Positions 39,101 through 50,290 of a stretch of DNA of 64,000 nt are shown here, piece by piece (position 1 is the stretch's first letter; every line of letters begins with the position of its first letter). The notes beneath the pieces were generated by a model. The model was not told the DNA's origin. It saw only the letters and a program-made list of their open reading frames with translations, and did not search any database. Source of the stretch: Owenia fusiformis (Eukaryota; Annelida; Polychaeta; Sabellida; Oweniidae). The stretch is from positions 24,402,740 to 24,466,739 of the forward strand of contig CAIIXF020000009.1 in NCBI GenBank assembly GCA_903813345.2, written 5' to 3'. The position numbers and the translations under genes are program-made.

Positions 39101-42100
39101 GTAATGTGGTGTAAACTGCACAGTATACGCCCAGCGTCTTGTGCAAAGCTTGTTATTCAAATTGTAATAATTATAATATGAAAATAAATATAACATAACA
39201 TAACATTACATTACATAACATAACATAACATAACATAACATAACATAACATAACATAACATACTTTGACGTCTAAGCATTGTCACGAAGCAATGTAACAG
39301 CAAGCAAGTAATAGAGACTATAAAATGTTGAAAGCAGTGTTTTAAGAAGCATTTTATTTTGTCCAAATTCAATTAGTAATAGCCTATGGAAAAAGGAGAC
39401 GTCCATTCATTCTCAAGTTTTGGGTATTTCAACTAAAAGGTTTAACACAAAATACAGTCAGATCTGTTGAACCTTTCAGAAAAAGTCATGACATCGAACG
39501 TCATGAGCAGAGAATATCATCCATCACACAGTACACCCCTGATGAATATCACAGTCCAGGTTTACGTCGTCCCTGGCAATAATACGCACTTCCTGTTCCT
39601 TTTCTATGACAGAGCTTGGTTTTTGGACAACCACACAGACCCGACAGTTGGATTGATCAGCAGGAGGATAGAAGAGTTGACAACATTTGACACCAAGTGG
39701 AGGGAGACAGGACCCTCCGGTGCCGAACCATTTCAGGTATATGTATTATAAATGAACACGAATGAAACATGAACATGAATGTTGCATAACTTTTTGATCT
39801 AGTAATGCTCATAAAAGTGCATCTAGTTGAGTTAGTCATCTGTTGCGGAGCTGTTCCATGGAGTCTAGTCTAGTAATATGCCAAACACAATTAGTCAGAT
39901 CTCATGCAGACAGAAATGAAATGGAACAATATTTGGGTGGCATTTTTGTGTATTATGATGTAAAGCCCTTCAATCACCCAAAGGCATTATAGAAGGGTAC
40001 AAGAATATAAAACAAAAACAATTTTATGATTGTGGTCAAGGGATTCATTCTTGGGGTTGGCCATGGGGTGGAATTCATCTATCTAATGTACCAAAACCAA
40101 CATTTAATCAACGATATGCATTTGTATTTCCAGACGGTTGGCTATGGCATTGGAGGGAATCTTATGCCACATATGGACCATCATGTAAATAAATACAGTT
40201 GAATATAATTTAGAAATTACGTTTTAACATTGATCTTGAACATCTTCCCTTTCATGGCCCATATGTTTAATTCATGGGGAACGTCCAGGACAATTAGCAA
40301 AAATATTGTTAACTTTCCAGAATGCATCAAAATTCGAAAGAGATGGCATGATGAAAAACTCTGGGAACAGAATGGTGACAATGTTGCTCTATGTAAGTAT
40401 ATAACATCAACATAATGGAGTCGCAAATTCCATCTGACATAAGCGTAGGACACGTGAATCAGCTTTAAATTCTTAAAATGGCCGCCATGCGTGATGAAAT
40501 TGCTAAAAGATAATGTGTCATTCTTGCATGTATCTATACATTTACAATATCAAGTATCCTTTCTCAAATTTCACAAACTCTGAACTCAATCTCTAAACTC
40601 TGCGCTTAGAGTATCTCGTATTTAGCTACACACATGAATTAACTTTTCTCTAAGAGGTGGGACGAATCATGTAAATCTCCAATCTCAATAAAATAGATAC
40701 ACGGATTGAGCCAGCTTTGTCCAAAACGTGTTGACAAACAGACATACGGATGGATGAACAGACAGAGGAAATGACCGAAGTTCAAGTTCACGACAAATTT
40801 ATAACAGCTTGCAACAAGCAATATACTGAAATATTTGGAGTCAAAAAGGCTATGTTCACCTTATTATCATTTCTTAAATATGTATCACGTGAGCATATTC
40901 GTATACTATGGTTTACCAAAAATGTTAATAACAAAGCCTGTTTTGGTGCAAGTTGTTATTTGAATTTTCAAAAGAGTTGGCGTATTTTACAATCAGGAAT
41001 AGGTACTGAACCGCTCAACTTTATTGATTTAAAATGTCATTCCCCATGTTCACATTTTGATACATCTTATCAATTTATACTTTTCAATAACCAGCAACAA
41101 TGGAAAACATCATTCATGTATCAAAACCATTTGTGGCATATGCGACACTAGAACCAGATGGTGCAATTTCAATCTGATGTGAAACATAAAATTGTTCAAT
41201 TATCGCTTATAAACCATGAAATTCATAATAATTCGAAAAGTAAGGTATGAAGTACAGGGTGGTAAAAACGGCAAGGCTAGTTTCTCCTATATCTTTGTCA
41301 TTTTAGGGATTTACTCCCTGATATTTGTATATATATCTGTATATATCATTCCATCCATCACACGTCTACGATATTTCATGGCCATCAGAAAAACAGTCAC
41401 AATGTTACAACACTTAATCTTTGAACAACATACGCCAGGTGGCCACAATTCAAGATACAGCTGTCTAAACTCGTCTCTGGTTTTCGGATGAACTCCTTTT
41501 CCAACTTGATTTACTGGTAAACTTTAGTAATTATATATTCTTGGGAGCATATCACCTGATGAAGTAGTGGAGAGGCCCATTCACACAGACAGGTATACAG
41601 TTTAGTATGTACTGAGCAGATGCCTTTGAATATTTTGAAGAGTATTTATAAGACAGGTCACCCATAGCTAGGCAAGGTGTGTCCAATTCCAGCAATTGCA
41701 TTATACAACCAAGAACACTACCTATGTCATTTATAGATTCTAGTGTATTTAATGAATAAACCGATGAGCTGATCAATTTCATAGTTGAGTAAAAATCTAT
41801 AAATAATATCATTGGAAATAACAAGCCAAGGGGTTATGCAGGTCAAATGTTAAGTGTTGAATGGTTGTCAAGGTGACAAGTTGACCCTTGCAAAGTTTCT
41901 TTAAGTCATTTCGTATCTTTTGAATAATGTTGTATAAATATTTTGCAATGTGAAAATAATTTAAGCCCAAGACCCAATGCAATGTGCAGTGTTCAAGGTC
42001 CTCTTTTTGAGGTGAAACTTGCAAAGGATGACACAATTAGTATAGCAACAACTTAGAGTCATTATTGATAATAGAACAAAAGTTAATTCTAGATCTTTAC

Positions 42101-45100
42101 ATATTGTTTTATTAACCCAATGTGTTTTCAATAAAATGTTACATTTTCAGCATTCATGTACAAGACTGTTTCTTTTCAATAATTGCAATCATTTTGCTTT
42201 AATTTCTCGCTTTATCTGTGGTTTACTGTGACAATATTGAGTGATATTTAGGATGTGATGACTTCTCAAACACAACTATACTGTCGTACATATGCATACT
42301 TTGTGTGCATCTTGTAAAATTAGTAACAGCCAATTTCGTATCTTTGCTATGATATGCATTTAGCTGGTCAATAAGATCTTTAGTGTATTCAATGAAAGTT
42401 CCTGACCTTTTGTATCCTCCATCAAATCCTGACCAATAAGCGGTATGGAGATCTTCCACAAAATAAATGCCACCATCGGGTTTCACGTGGTCATATAGAT
42501 GATCAAACGTTACCTTTAACTGATTCATTGTGTGCCCACCATCATCAATAACAATGTCAAACTTTGGCAATGTTTTCAGTGCTTCAGTCCAAAATGTTGC
42601 ATTTCCCTGATCTCCAATTATGATCTTCACTCTCTCTAGTTTATTTTCGAATCGTTTTGCTTTGGCATCAATGTCTAGGCCATAGATTTGTACACCCGGA
42701 CCGAAGTAGTCTCGCCACATCTTCAAAGAGCCGCCGTTTCTCACTCCGATCTCAAGCAGAGTCAACTGTAAAGTAAGAAGCATGTTGGTCAAATGAGCAT
42801 CTACTTGCGTGACATATGGCCATAATGAAATGATGTCATAATGGAGTATTTCACAATATAATAATGATGATATATTTAAGTAAATCAATATGAAGAGATG
42901 CTACCTTGAACTGATGCTTGACTATGAAGAGATGCTTCATTGAATTGATATCACTATGAAGAGGTGCTACCTTTAAGTGATGCTTGACTATGAAGAAATG
43001 TTGCCTTGAAGTGATGCTTGACTACGAAGAGATGCTACATTGAAGTGATACTTGACTATGGAGAGATGCTACTTTGAAGTGATGCTTGATTATGAAAATA
43101 TGCTGCCTTGAATTGATGCTTGGCTATGAGGAGATGCTACCTTGAAGTGATGCTTGACTATGAAGAGATGCTACCTTGAAGTGATGCTTGACTATGAAGA
43201 GATGTTACCTTGAAGTTATGCTTTACTATGAAGGGATGCCACATTGAGGTGATGCTTGACTATGAAGGGATGCTACCTTGAAGTTATACTTGACTATGAA
43301 GAGAGATGCTACATTGAAGTGATGTTTGACTATGGAGAGCTGCTACCTTAAAGAGATGCTTGACTATGAAAATATGCTACCTTGAAGTGAAACTTGACTA
43401 TAAAGAGATGCTACCTTGAAGTTATACTTGACTATGAAGAGAGATGCTACATTGAAGTGATGTTTGACTATGGAGAGATGCTACCTTAAAGAGATGCTTG
43501 ACTATGAAAATACGCTACCTTGAAGTGAAACTTGACTATGAAGAGATGCTACCTTGAAGTTATGCTTGATTATGAAGAGAGATGCTACATTTAAATGATG
43601 TCACTATGAAGAAATGCTACTTTGAATGTCATTATGAACAGAAGCTTCATCGAGGTGATTCGTGACGTTGAAGAAATTCTATATTGAAATTATGTCAGTA
43701 AGAGAAGACGCTTTTGAGGAGATATCACTATGAAGAGATGCTGCATTGAGGTGATGATTGAATTTGATGAGATGCTACATTGAAGTTACGTCATGGCATA
43801 CATTCATGGTTGCGCGGTATTTGTGATACGGGTGAATATGTCATACTCACCTGCGGTATATGGCATATTCCGCAGGTGAGTATGCGATATTCCGCAATGA
43901 ATATGCGATACATTGATTTCAGTGAATACCCGATACTCACCTGCGGAATATGTTGTTACGCGGTATATGGCATACATTCATGGTTGCGCGGTATTTGTGA
44001 TACGGTTGAATATGCCATACTCACCTGTGGTATATGGCATATTCCGCAGGTGAGTATGCGATATTCCGCAGTGAATATGCGATACATCGATTTCAGTGAA
44101 TACCTGATACTCACCTGCGGAATATGTCATACTCACTTGCGGAATATGCCATATACCGCAGGTGAATATGACATATACCGCAGGTGAAAACGTGATACAG
44201 AAAGCCTTGATTTGATTGGTTGCGAGAATCGACTCTAAATGTAAAACTACGCTGGATTACCAATATAATTAGTGCGTCGAGTACTAATATATGAATCCTG
44301 GATTGATTGAGTAAGTTTATTACGCGAGATTGGTGACTGATACTTCTGCTAAGTTAATATATTCGATACACAGTACTGTTGATTCAGTAATCATTATAAT
44401 AATTTATAACGATTTACTTGTTCGTTCAATCGATGCAACTGACAATTGCGTACTTCCGTATCACGTTCTCATTGGTTAGTGTGTATGCCATATACCGCAA
44501 GTGAATCTGTCATACACCGCAAGTGAATATGCCATATTCGTTGCGGAATATGACATATTTTTGTATCGTGTTTACCGCGTAACATATGTCATACTCACTT
44601 GCGGAATATGCCATATACCGCAGGTGAATATGACATATACCGCAGGTGAAAACGTGATACAGAAAGCCTTGATTTGATTGGTTGCGAGAATCGACTCTAA
44701 ATGTAAAACTATGCTGGATTACCAATATAGTTAGTGCGTTGAGTACTAATATATGAATCCTAGATTGATTTAGTAAGTTTATTACGCGAGATTGGTGACT
44801 GATACTTCTGCTAAGTTAATATATTCAATACACAGTACTGTTGATTCACTAATCATTATAATAATTCATATTGTTTTACTTGTTCGTTCAATCGATGCAA
44901 TTGACAATTGCGTACTTCCGTATCACGTTCTCATTGGTTAGTGTGTATGCCATATACCGCAGGTGAATCTGTCATACACCGCAAGTGAATATGTCATACT
45001 CGTTGCGGAATATGACATATTTTTGTATCGTGTTTACCGCGTAACAATCAGGAAGAGATGCTACATAAAGGTGATGTCACTATGAAGAGATGCTACATTG

Positions 45101-48100
45101 AAATGATGTCACAATGAAGAAATGCTACATTAAAATTAAGTCACTATGAAGAGATGCTACATTGAAGTGATGTCACTATGTAGAGATGCTACATTGAACT
45201 TATGTCACTATGAAGAGATGCTTCATTGAAGTTATGTCACTATGAAGAGATGCTACATTGAAGTGATGTCACTATGAAGAGATGCATATCGAACTTATGT
45301 CACTATGAAGAGATGCAACATTGAAATTCTGTCACTATGAAGAGATGCTACATTGAAATTCTGTCACTAAGAAAAAATGCTTCATTGAAGTTATGTCACT
45401 ATGAAGAGATGCAACATTGAAATTCTGTCACTATGAAGAGATGCTACATTGAAATTCTGTCACTAAGAAAAAATGCTTCATTGAAGTTATGTCACTATGA
45501 AGAGATACTACACTGAAGTGATGTCACTATGAAGAGATGCTACATTGAAGTGATGCCACTATGAAGAGATGCCACATTGAAGTTATGTCACTATGAAGAG
45601 ATGCTACACTGAAGTGATGCCACAATGAAGAGATGCTATATTGAAGTGATTCCTGTCTACAAAGTGAGGCTGCATGTGAATATAACTGTATAACAGTGCA
45701 GACATACTGTCATAAAATCGAAAAAAAACAGGACAATTACTAGTATTCTATACGAATTCTGTGTTGTAGAAATTACGAAAATTGGTGAAAACAAGAGGAT
45801 GTACAGTATGGTATGCATTTTGTAAAGTATTTAATATATTCTTATAATGATAGATGTTTGTACCAACTACAATTTATTTTCAAACTTTTTATGGGGCAGC
45901 TACAGAAATTGGGAATTTTTATGCAATTCCCAGATTTTATGTAGACAATACCTGGGTCTATTGAAAGCCCATGGTAGAATACATATTGGTTCAAAATCAA
46001 AATCTTTCGATTAAATTTTCAAATGACAATTGTTTTTTCAACGTTTGTGAAAAGTGCAGAAGTACCTTTAAACATGGAAAGTGATTGACTATTGTCATGA
46101 CACTAACTTCATAGAGGCTCATGGCAGTTCAGGACTCTTAAATAGAATAATTTCTTTTAAAATCACAACTTACCTCCTTGTTTCTGAACCTCGCAAAATG
46201 TCTGTGATATATATCAAGGTAATGATCCCATTTAAAAACATTTCCAAAATCTTCAGACTTTCTGTAAATTTTCCACCATGTATTGAATGGATTGGTATTT
46301 GCATCAACAGATGTATTTAATTGCACTGATGTTGATGTTGGACCATAAAGTCGCAAATAAGTGCCAATTAGGAAAATAGAGAATAACGCTAATAGGACAG
46401 CGATAGTAGCCTTTGTTTCTCTCATATTTAGAAAGTAACAACTAACCCCCGTTTACTATTAAATACTGTACTATCATCTAGTTTTAATCAATAATTGATC
46501 GCTAAAATTTGTATGTGTACATGGTATTCAAAAAGTAAATACACAAATGCTCTAACTTTAAAAACTTTCATTATTTGAAAATAAAATTACTACAAATTGT
46601 ATAAGGATGACATTTTGGCATTGTCCATTGATGTTCTTAGCCAGTGCATTTTCCAAATAAATCAGTGCATTTGGAGAATATACCATGGTCAGAGCAATAT
46701 CAGGTATCTAATAGCAAGTGATAAATCACATATTTGGAACAGGGATGATATCAGGATTAGAGGGATGACATCAGGGATGATATTGATATCACCCCGGGTA
46801 AATTCAAAAGATTTACATTTTTTCGAAAAATTTTCTATTTCCAAAAGTTTTCATTTTTTCGAAAAATTTTCATTTTTTCCAAAAGATTTCATTTTTCCGA
46901 AAATTTTCATTTTTTAAAAACTTTTTGGTTTAAAAATTAAATTTTTCAAATTATAACTAATATAACATTTATATAAAGTATAACATTTTTCTTTTTCCGA
47001 AATTCTCAATGCACGTTAGGGTGAGACAATATGTAGCTTTATTATTCCTAAGAGTCAACATTTTTCTCATTTTTTCCTTCCTTCTTCTCCTTCTTCTTCT
47101 CTTGTACTTGTTCTTGTTCTTCGGTTGAAAGACTGTATATATTATTTTCATTTGTAGACACAAAGTTGCCCGAAGAAGATAAAGAAAGATCTTGCAACAG
47201 AATCTTATTTCTTTTGTTATTTTGATTTGATTATTTATATATATATTCTTCTAAAGGCTCTATACATACTAGCAATTGATTATCTATTAAAAATTGCATC
47301 AGGTTTTGAGATCTACGATGAGCTAAAAAAACTGAAAAAGGTCTTTAGAAAAATCAATATGATGATATTCTTATGTAGTCATGGGTTAAATCATTTACTT
47401 ACTCAGCTACCTACTCAGGTACTTACTCAGCTACCTAGCTACTCAGGCACTTACTCAGCTATTTATTACTTACTCAGTTACTTACTCAGCTATCTAGGTC
47501 AATTCAACCTGGAGTCTTAAATTGAACTATTTACCCTTCTACTTATTTTAAGTGATTACAGTTTTTAAAAACTATATTTAAAGAATAAAACATATATACA
47601 ATTATACATAGGCCTAGTTACATTGTTTAATATCTATACAGTTTTTCTTTCTCAAAATTTGCATGTTATAATACTGCAAGTTTTGTCTCTATTAAAAATT
47701 TGTATTACTGTTAAAACTTCTTTATTATTTCTATACTTGTTTATTCCTATAATTTGTTCAATTTTTCATATATCTCCTATATTTGTACCCTCATAAATAT
47801 TATGCTTAACATTGTCAATTACATTGCAATTTTCACAAAATGAAATATCTTTAATTTTGAAACGATTTAAAATCTCATTACATGAACATATATTGTGTAA
47901 TGTTTTCCAATGAATAATTAAGAGTTTGGCATCTACTTTGCACTTGAATGCTCTTAGCCGAGTTGCACATGAAATATCCGCACCATTATAATGTAAAATC
48001 AATTTTCTTTTATCTGTACACAGCCTGGTACATAGTTTTCTAAAATCTGATGTTTCATAAAATGTTATCTCTTTACCATTTAAATGTATTTTGAAATCAT

Positions 48101-50290
48101 CACCTGCTTTTCATTACCATAAAGTAAAATTACATTTCTACTGATACAATTTGAAAGACAAATTGTATTGTATCAGTGTCAAAGGATTCCTACCAATAAT
48201 CCTAGATATTTCATCATATGTCATTACTCTATTATTAGTTGCAATGTCACTTACACAATTTATACCTTTTGCGATCCACTTTGTAAAACATATTTTATTT
48301 CCACTGATTTTTAACTTTTCTTTATTCCAAATACAGGGTGTTAAAAAAACGCAACCCAAAGAAATCGCGATATCTATTTTTTCAGTAAAAGCAAGAAGAG
48401 ACTGTGTATGTATAGCTCCTGTTGTCAGTAAGTTGTAAAACCTGATGCCTTGGACACCTGCTCAGTGACAGTTGTACTAGGAAAATATGAAAACGCAGTC
48501 AGAGGTGACTGCCACAGCAATAAAACCAGGCCAAATAACTTTCTAACCATGGTGTTTTGGCACTTCAGATTTGGCACATATTATCCTCATTCAATATGTG
48601 GTGAATTTGTGGAGTTTCATCAAAATCACTCCAGAGACTTTATAGTCATGGTCAAAATGCCTTCTCAACTCTCCCTGAACCAGGGCATTTGACTGTGATT
48701 TGAAAGCATTTCAACCATGACAGTGAAGTCCCTGAGGTGATTTTGATTTCACTCTACAGATTTATCATACAGTGAATGAAGATGGTTTGTGCCAAATTTG
48801 AAGAGCCAAAACATTATGGTTAGGAAGTTAATTAATTTTTTTGCGGTTGCAGTCACCCCTGACTGCATTTTTCGCATTTTGCTAGTACAACTGTCATTTG
48901 AGCAGGTGTCCAAGGCATCATGTTTTACAACTAACCATTGACAGGAGCTATACATACACAGTCTCTTCTTTATTTCCTGAAATTATGAACATAATTGAAT
49001 CAGTATTTTTCAAGATATAGCAATTTCGTTGGGTTGCCCTGTAATTGATTGGTCAGATTCCGTTTTATAATTTTGCCAAGTTTGTAAAACCAGTATACCA
49101 GATACTAATGAAAAAATGTCAAAAAGTTTAAGAACATATTTTAATGATAGTTCATCATGAACAAATATGGTGGTATCATCTGCATATTGCAATAATTTCA
49201 AATCGCTATCATACGGCAGTTTAACATCAATCATATTTTTATTCTAACGAATGTTACAAGCCAAAATTTCTGAAGATATGACATATCAAAGCGGTGATTA
49301 CATATGTGATTACAGTTAAATGATGTGGAGAAAGGTGGCGCCACGGTATGGCCTAAGCTGAACGTTTCATTTTTTCCAGTGAAGGTTAGTTTTTTCACCA
49401 AAAACATGTTATTTTATGCTTATGATATTTTTAGATCCTTACTAAGTCAGGCCAGTAGCCAGGATTTGCCTGGGGGGAGTGGTAAAATATATAAGTAGTA
49501 AAATAATGACAAAATTAGTTTACCCCTAAAGTACAGAATGGGCCAAAATATGTTACCCTAATTACATTCTTGCCAGCTCAGAATGGGTAACAATTTTAGC
49601 TCACCCTATATTTGTAGAAAACATGGTCATTCACATCTACATGAAGTGAATGACCCTACGTGGGCAATCCAAAAAGATAAACATTTAAATTAATCTGCAA
49701 GCATTGGCTATATTGCATTGTTCATGCTGCTTACATTCAGCCACTTCACATGTTTATCTTGTAGAATGCTGCTGTATATTGGTTTAACTACAAGCGATCA
49801 GGAGAAGTTGACAGGAGATTGGTACATGCTGCTTGCCCAGTTATACTAGGGCATAAATGGGGTATGTAATTACAAAATATTTTTAAGTCCGAAGAATAGA
49901 TAATTTATACAATACCATCCTATGGTTGTAATCATACAGGTTGAACATCATTAGAAGGTTATTTGAAATGTGGACAAAGATATAATATTTTAGGAGGAAA
50001 TAGCATATGATGTGCATATGAAAAATTTACTAAAATTTTTGAGAAAAAAATCGTTGGCACAAACCTCTTCACTTTTAACAAAAACCTTCAAATGACACAC
50101 ATAGAAATATATAGCTGCCTAATAGCCCATGCTCATGTTACCATATTGTCACATATTGTTATAGTCTCCAAACCTTTGGCCTCGTTTCTACATTCCAGTG
50201 GCAACAAAGTGGATCCGAGAAAAGAATCAATTCAAATCCAGGCCATGTGGGCTGCATCCTAATTCAACGGACACATACCTGTACATATGA
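33134..50290 (+). CDS. P4HA: Prolyl 4-hydroxylase subunit alpha (complete, 11 exons)
   Basis: Exons: 33134-33306, 33712-33911, 35509-35939, 36079-36243, 36861-36937, 39613-39736, 40134-40184, 40321-40392, 49316-49384, 49765-49861 and 50199-50290. The total is 1551 nt, 516 aa plus TGA, close to the usual 530 or so. The enzyme hydroxylates collagen-type prolines in the ER lumen using Fe(II), 2-oxoglutarate and ascorbate, normally with PDI. A signal peptide (residues 1-19) precedes the N-terminal dimerisation helix EIFTSLYQLEILLQQE. FSLCRGETQQ follows the peptide-binding region. The 2OG-dioxygenase core carries the HxD pair H403/D405 (YGIGGNLMPHMDHH), GNRMVTMLLY, EKGGATVWP, distal His H475 and 2OG-binding K485 (VHAACPVILGHKW). 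Against human P4HA1 the stretch from DCMAIG to LCRGE is about 50 residues short, so the TPR-like substrate domain is reduced. ATG 33134 was chosen over an upstream GTG. Intron 8 (8.9 kb) hosts an antisense gene and transposons. Confidence 0.93.
34413..35389. mobile_element. 977-bp inverted-repeat element in P4HA intron 2
   Basis: The left end TACAGGGTGGTCCAAAAAAA continues AGTGAACCCCTGCAAC; the right end is its inverse, about 38 bp matching with few mismatches. TA at both tips fits a Tc1/mariner-type target. The interior has no convincing transposase, so it is probably non-autonomous. It lies between P4HA exons 2 and 3. Confidence 0.8.
37085..39265 (+). mobile_element. CR1/Jockey-like LINE copy with pentanucleotide tail
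   Basis: A 5'-truncated copy begins near 37085 with the region before the RT (EKTYFKQKIDECKGDVKKTW, FNDFFANVGRNLANKI). RT motifs follow in one frame to the stop at 38340: NGSPGLDQIKP, TPVYKKGSVHLFTNYRPISL, KDQFGFRKNLST, FLDLSKAFDTVDH, SCGVPQGSILGPLLF and the FADDTSIL catalytic box. After a frame change, INFLGVLIDDKLNW and ALIHSGLDYCNIIW continue to about 38810. The 3' end is a simple array of TAACA units at about 39190-39261, the sort of short tandem tail that CR1-type LINEs leave. It lies in intron 5 of P4HA, same strand as the gene. Confidence 0.88.
41254..41500 (-). mobile_element. Solo end of a TACAGGGTGG-type transposon
   Basis: A single terminus TACAGGGTGGTAAAAACGGC starts at about 41254. 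On the minus strand a transposase-like tail can be read (HPKTRDEFRQLYLELWPPGV, about 41490-41430). No matching second terminus was found, so this is a truncated remnant. It lies in P4HA intron 8. Confidence 0.5.
41552..41780 (-). pseudogene. Unrecognised protein-like fragment in P4HA intron 8
   Basis: On the minus strand SLNTLESINDIGSVLGCIMQ, LLELDTPCLAMGDLSYKYSS and QYILNCIPVCVNGPLHYFIR read without stops for about 75 residues and look more protein-like than surrounding frames. No start, splice sites or domain can be assigned; a transposon-derived fragment is as likely as a gene piece. Confidence 0.3.
42108..42113 (-). terminator. Candidate polyadenylation signal for the methyltransferase
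   Basis: TTTATT on the plus strand (AATAAA on the minus strand), 110 bp beyond the methyltransferase stop. Confidence 0.45.
42223..46425 (-). CDS. Membrane-anchored class I SAM-dependent methyltransferase (MycE/ElmMI-like)
   Basis: Two minus-strand exons, 46425-46174 (84 codons) and 42765-42223 (180 codons plus stop), are joined in phase 0 and give 264 aa. Residues 7-26 form a transmembrane segment after a five-residue cytosolic tail (MRETK), which suggests a type II anchor with the enzyme facing the ER/Golgi lumen. The stem leads into FKWDHYLDIYHRHFARF and then the SAM-binding motif LLEIGVRNGGS (87-97), GLDID (113-117), the acidic IVIDDGGHTMNQ (155-166) and VEDLHTAYW (187-195). These resemble bacterial, metal-dependent sugar O-methyltransferases such as MycE and ElmMI, where the Asp-Asp and His residues bind Mg2+. 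A substrate cannot be assigned; lumenal methylation of a glycan is inference. The gene lies wholly inside intron 8 of the plus-strand P4HA gene. Its own intron is filled with a 36-bp minisatellite and a palindromic array. An AATAAA on the minus strand sits at 42113-42108. Confidence 0.87.
42890..43795. repeat. 36-bp minisatellite, left block, in methyltransferase intron
   Basis: Variable copies of a unit of about 36 bp (GATGCTACCTTGAAGTGATG, CTTGACTATGAAGAGA). It starts about 125 bp upstream of the methyltransferase exon 2 acceptor. Confidence 0.9.
43796..45046. repeat. Palindromic CCGCAGGTGA array, two nested duplications
   Basis: Dense inverted copies of CCGCAGGTGA/TCACCTGCGG are spaced by CATAT-type text. 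A unit of about 187 bp starting CATTCATGGTTGCGCGGTAT occurs twice (from about 43800 and 43975). Then a unit of about 462 bp, ending GTTTACCGCGTAAC and containing ACAGAAAGCCTTGATTTGAT, is tandemly doubled (about 44120-44583 and 44584-45046). No protein is supported. Confidence 0.85.
45047..45660. repeat. 36-bp minisatellite, right block
   Basis: Same family as the left block, but most units carry TTGAAGTGATGTCACTATGA in place of the CTTGAC variant. The two blocks appear to be one array split by the 43.8-45.05 kb palindromic sequence. Confidence 0.9.
47396..47505. repeat. Short minisatellite, ACTTACTCAGCT units
   Basis: Irregular tandem copies of 8-12 bp units built from CTTACTCAG and CTACCTA. 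It sits in P4HA intron 8 next to the LINE fragment. Confidence 0.8.
47750..49275 (-). mobile_element. LINE fragment with YADD box, split by a MITE
   Basis: Read on the minus strand from about 49275: AEILACNIR-like start (one stop), then LKLLQYADDTTIFVHDELSL, an RT catalytic box, at 49215-49120. The frame breaks at the 48332-49043 insertion. Beyond it the reading resumes as NKEKLKISGNKICFTKWIAK (48330-48150) and ends with a C-terminal stretch (IIHWKTLHNI, KDISFCENCNVIDNVKHN) at 47990-47770. It ends about 40 bases before P4HA exon 9, on the opposite strand. Confidence 0.75.
48332..49043. mobile_element. Foldback MITE, TACAGGGTG-type ends
   Basis: The ends are TACAGGGTGTTAAAAAAACG and the inverse ending GGGTTGCCCTGTA. 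The whole 712 bp folds back: the text around 48410-48545 (pairs such as GACACCTGCTCA and AGTCAGAGGTGACTG) reappears inverted near 48830-48950. No transposase is visible. It sits inside the minus-strand LINE fragment, so it is younger than that element. TA at both tips fits a Tc1/mariner-type target. Confidence 0.75.

Noticed and set aside
40230-40415. 61-residue frame starting MILNIFPFMAHMFNSWG
   Set aside because: The same bases in another frame form P4HA exon 8 (NASKFERDGMM...GNRMVTMLLY) with proper splice sites.
40750-41151. 133-residue plus-strand open frame starting MDEQTEEM
   Set aside because: No recognisable domain, unusual composition, inside P4HA intron 8 with no fitting splice sites.
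42890-45660. Possible CRISPR-like array because of regular 36-bp units
   Set aside because: Units are contiguous without unique spacers, vary internally, and lie in an animal intron; it is a minisatellite.
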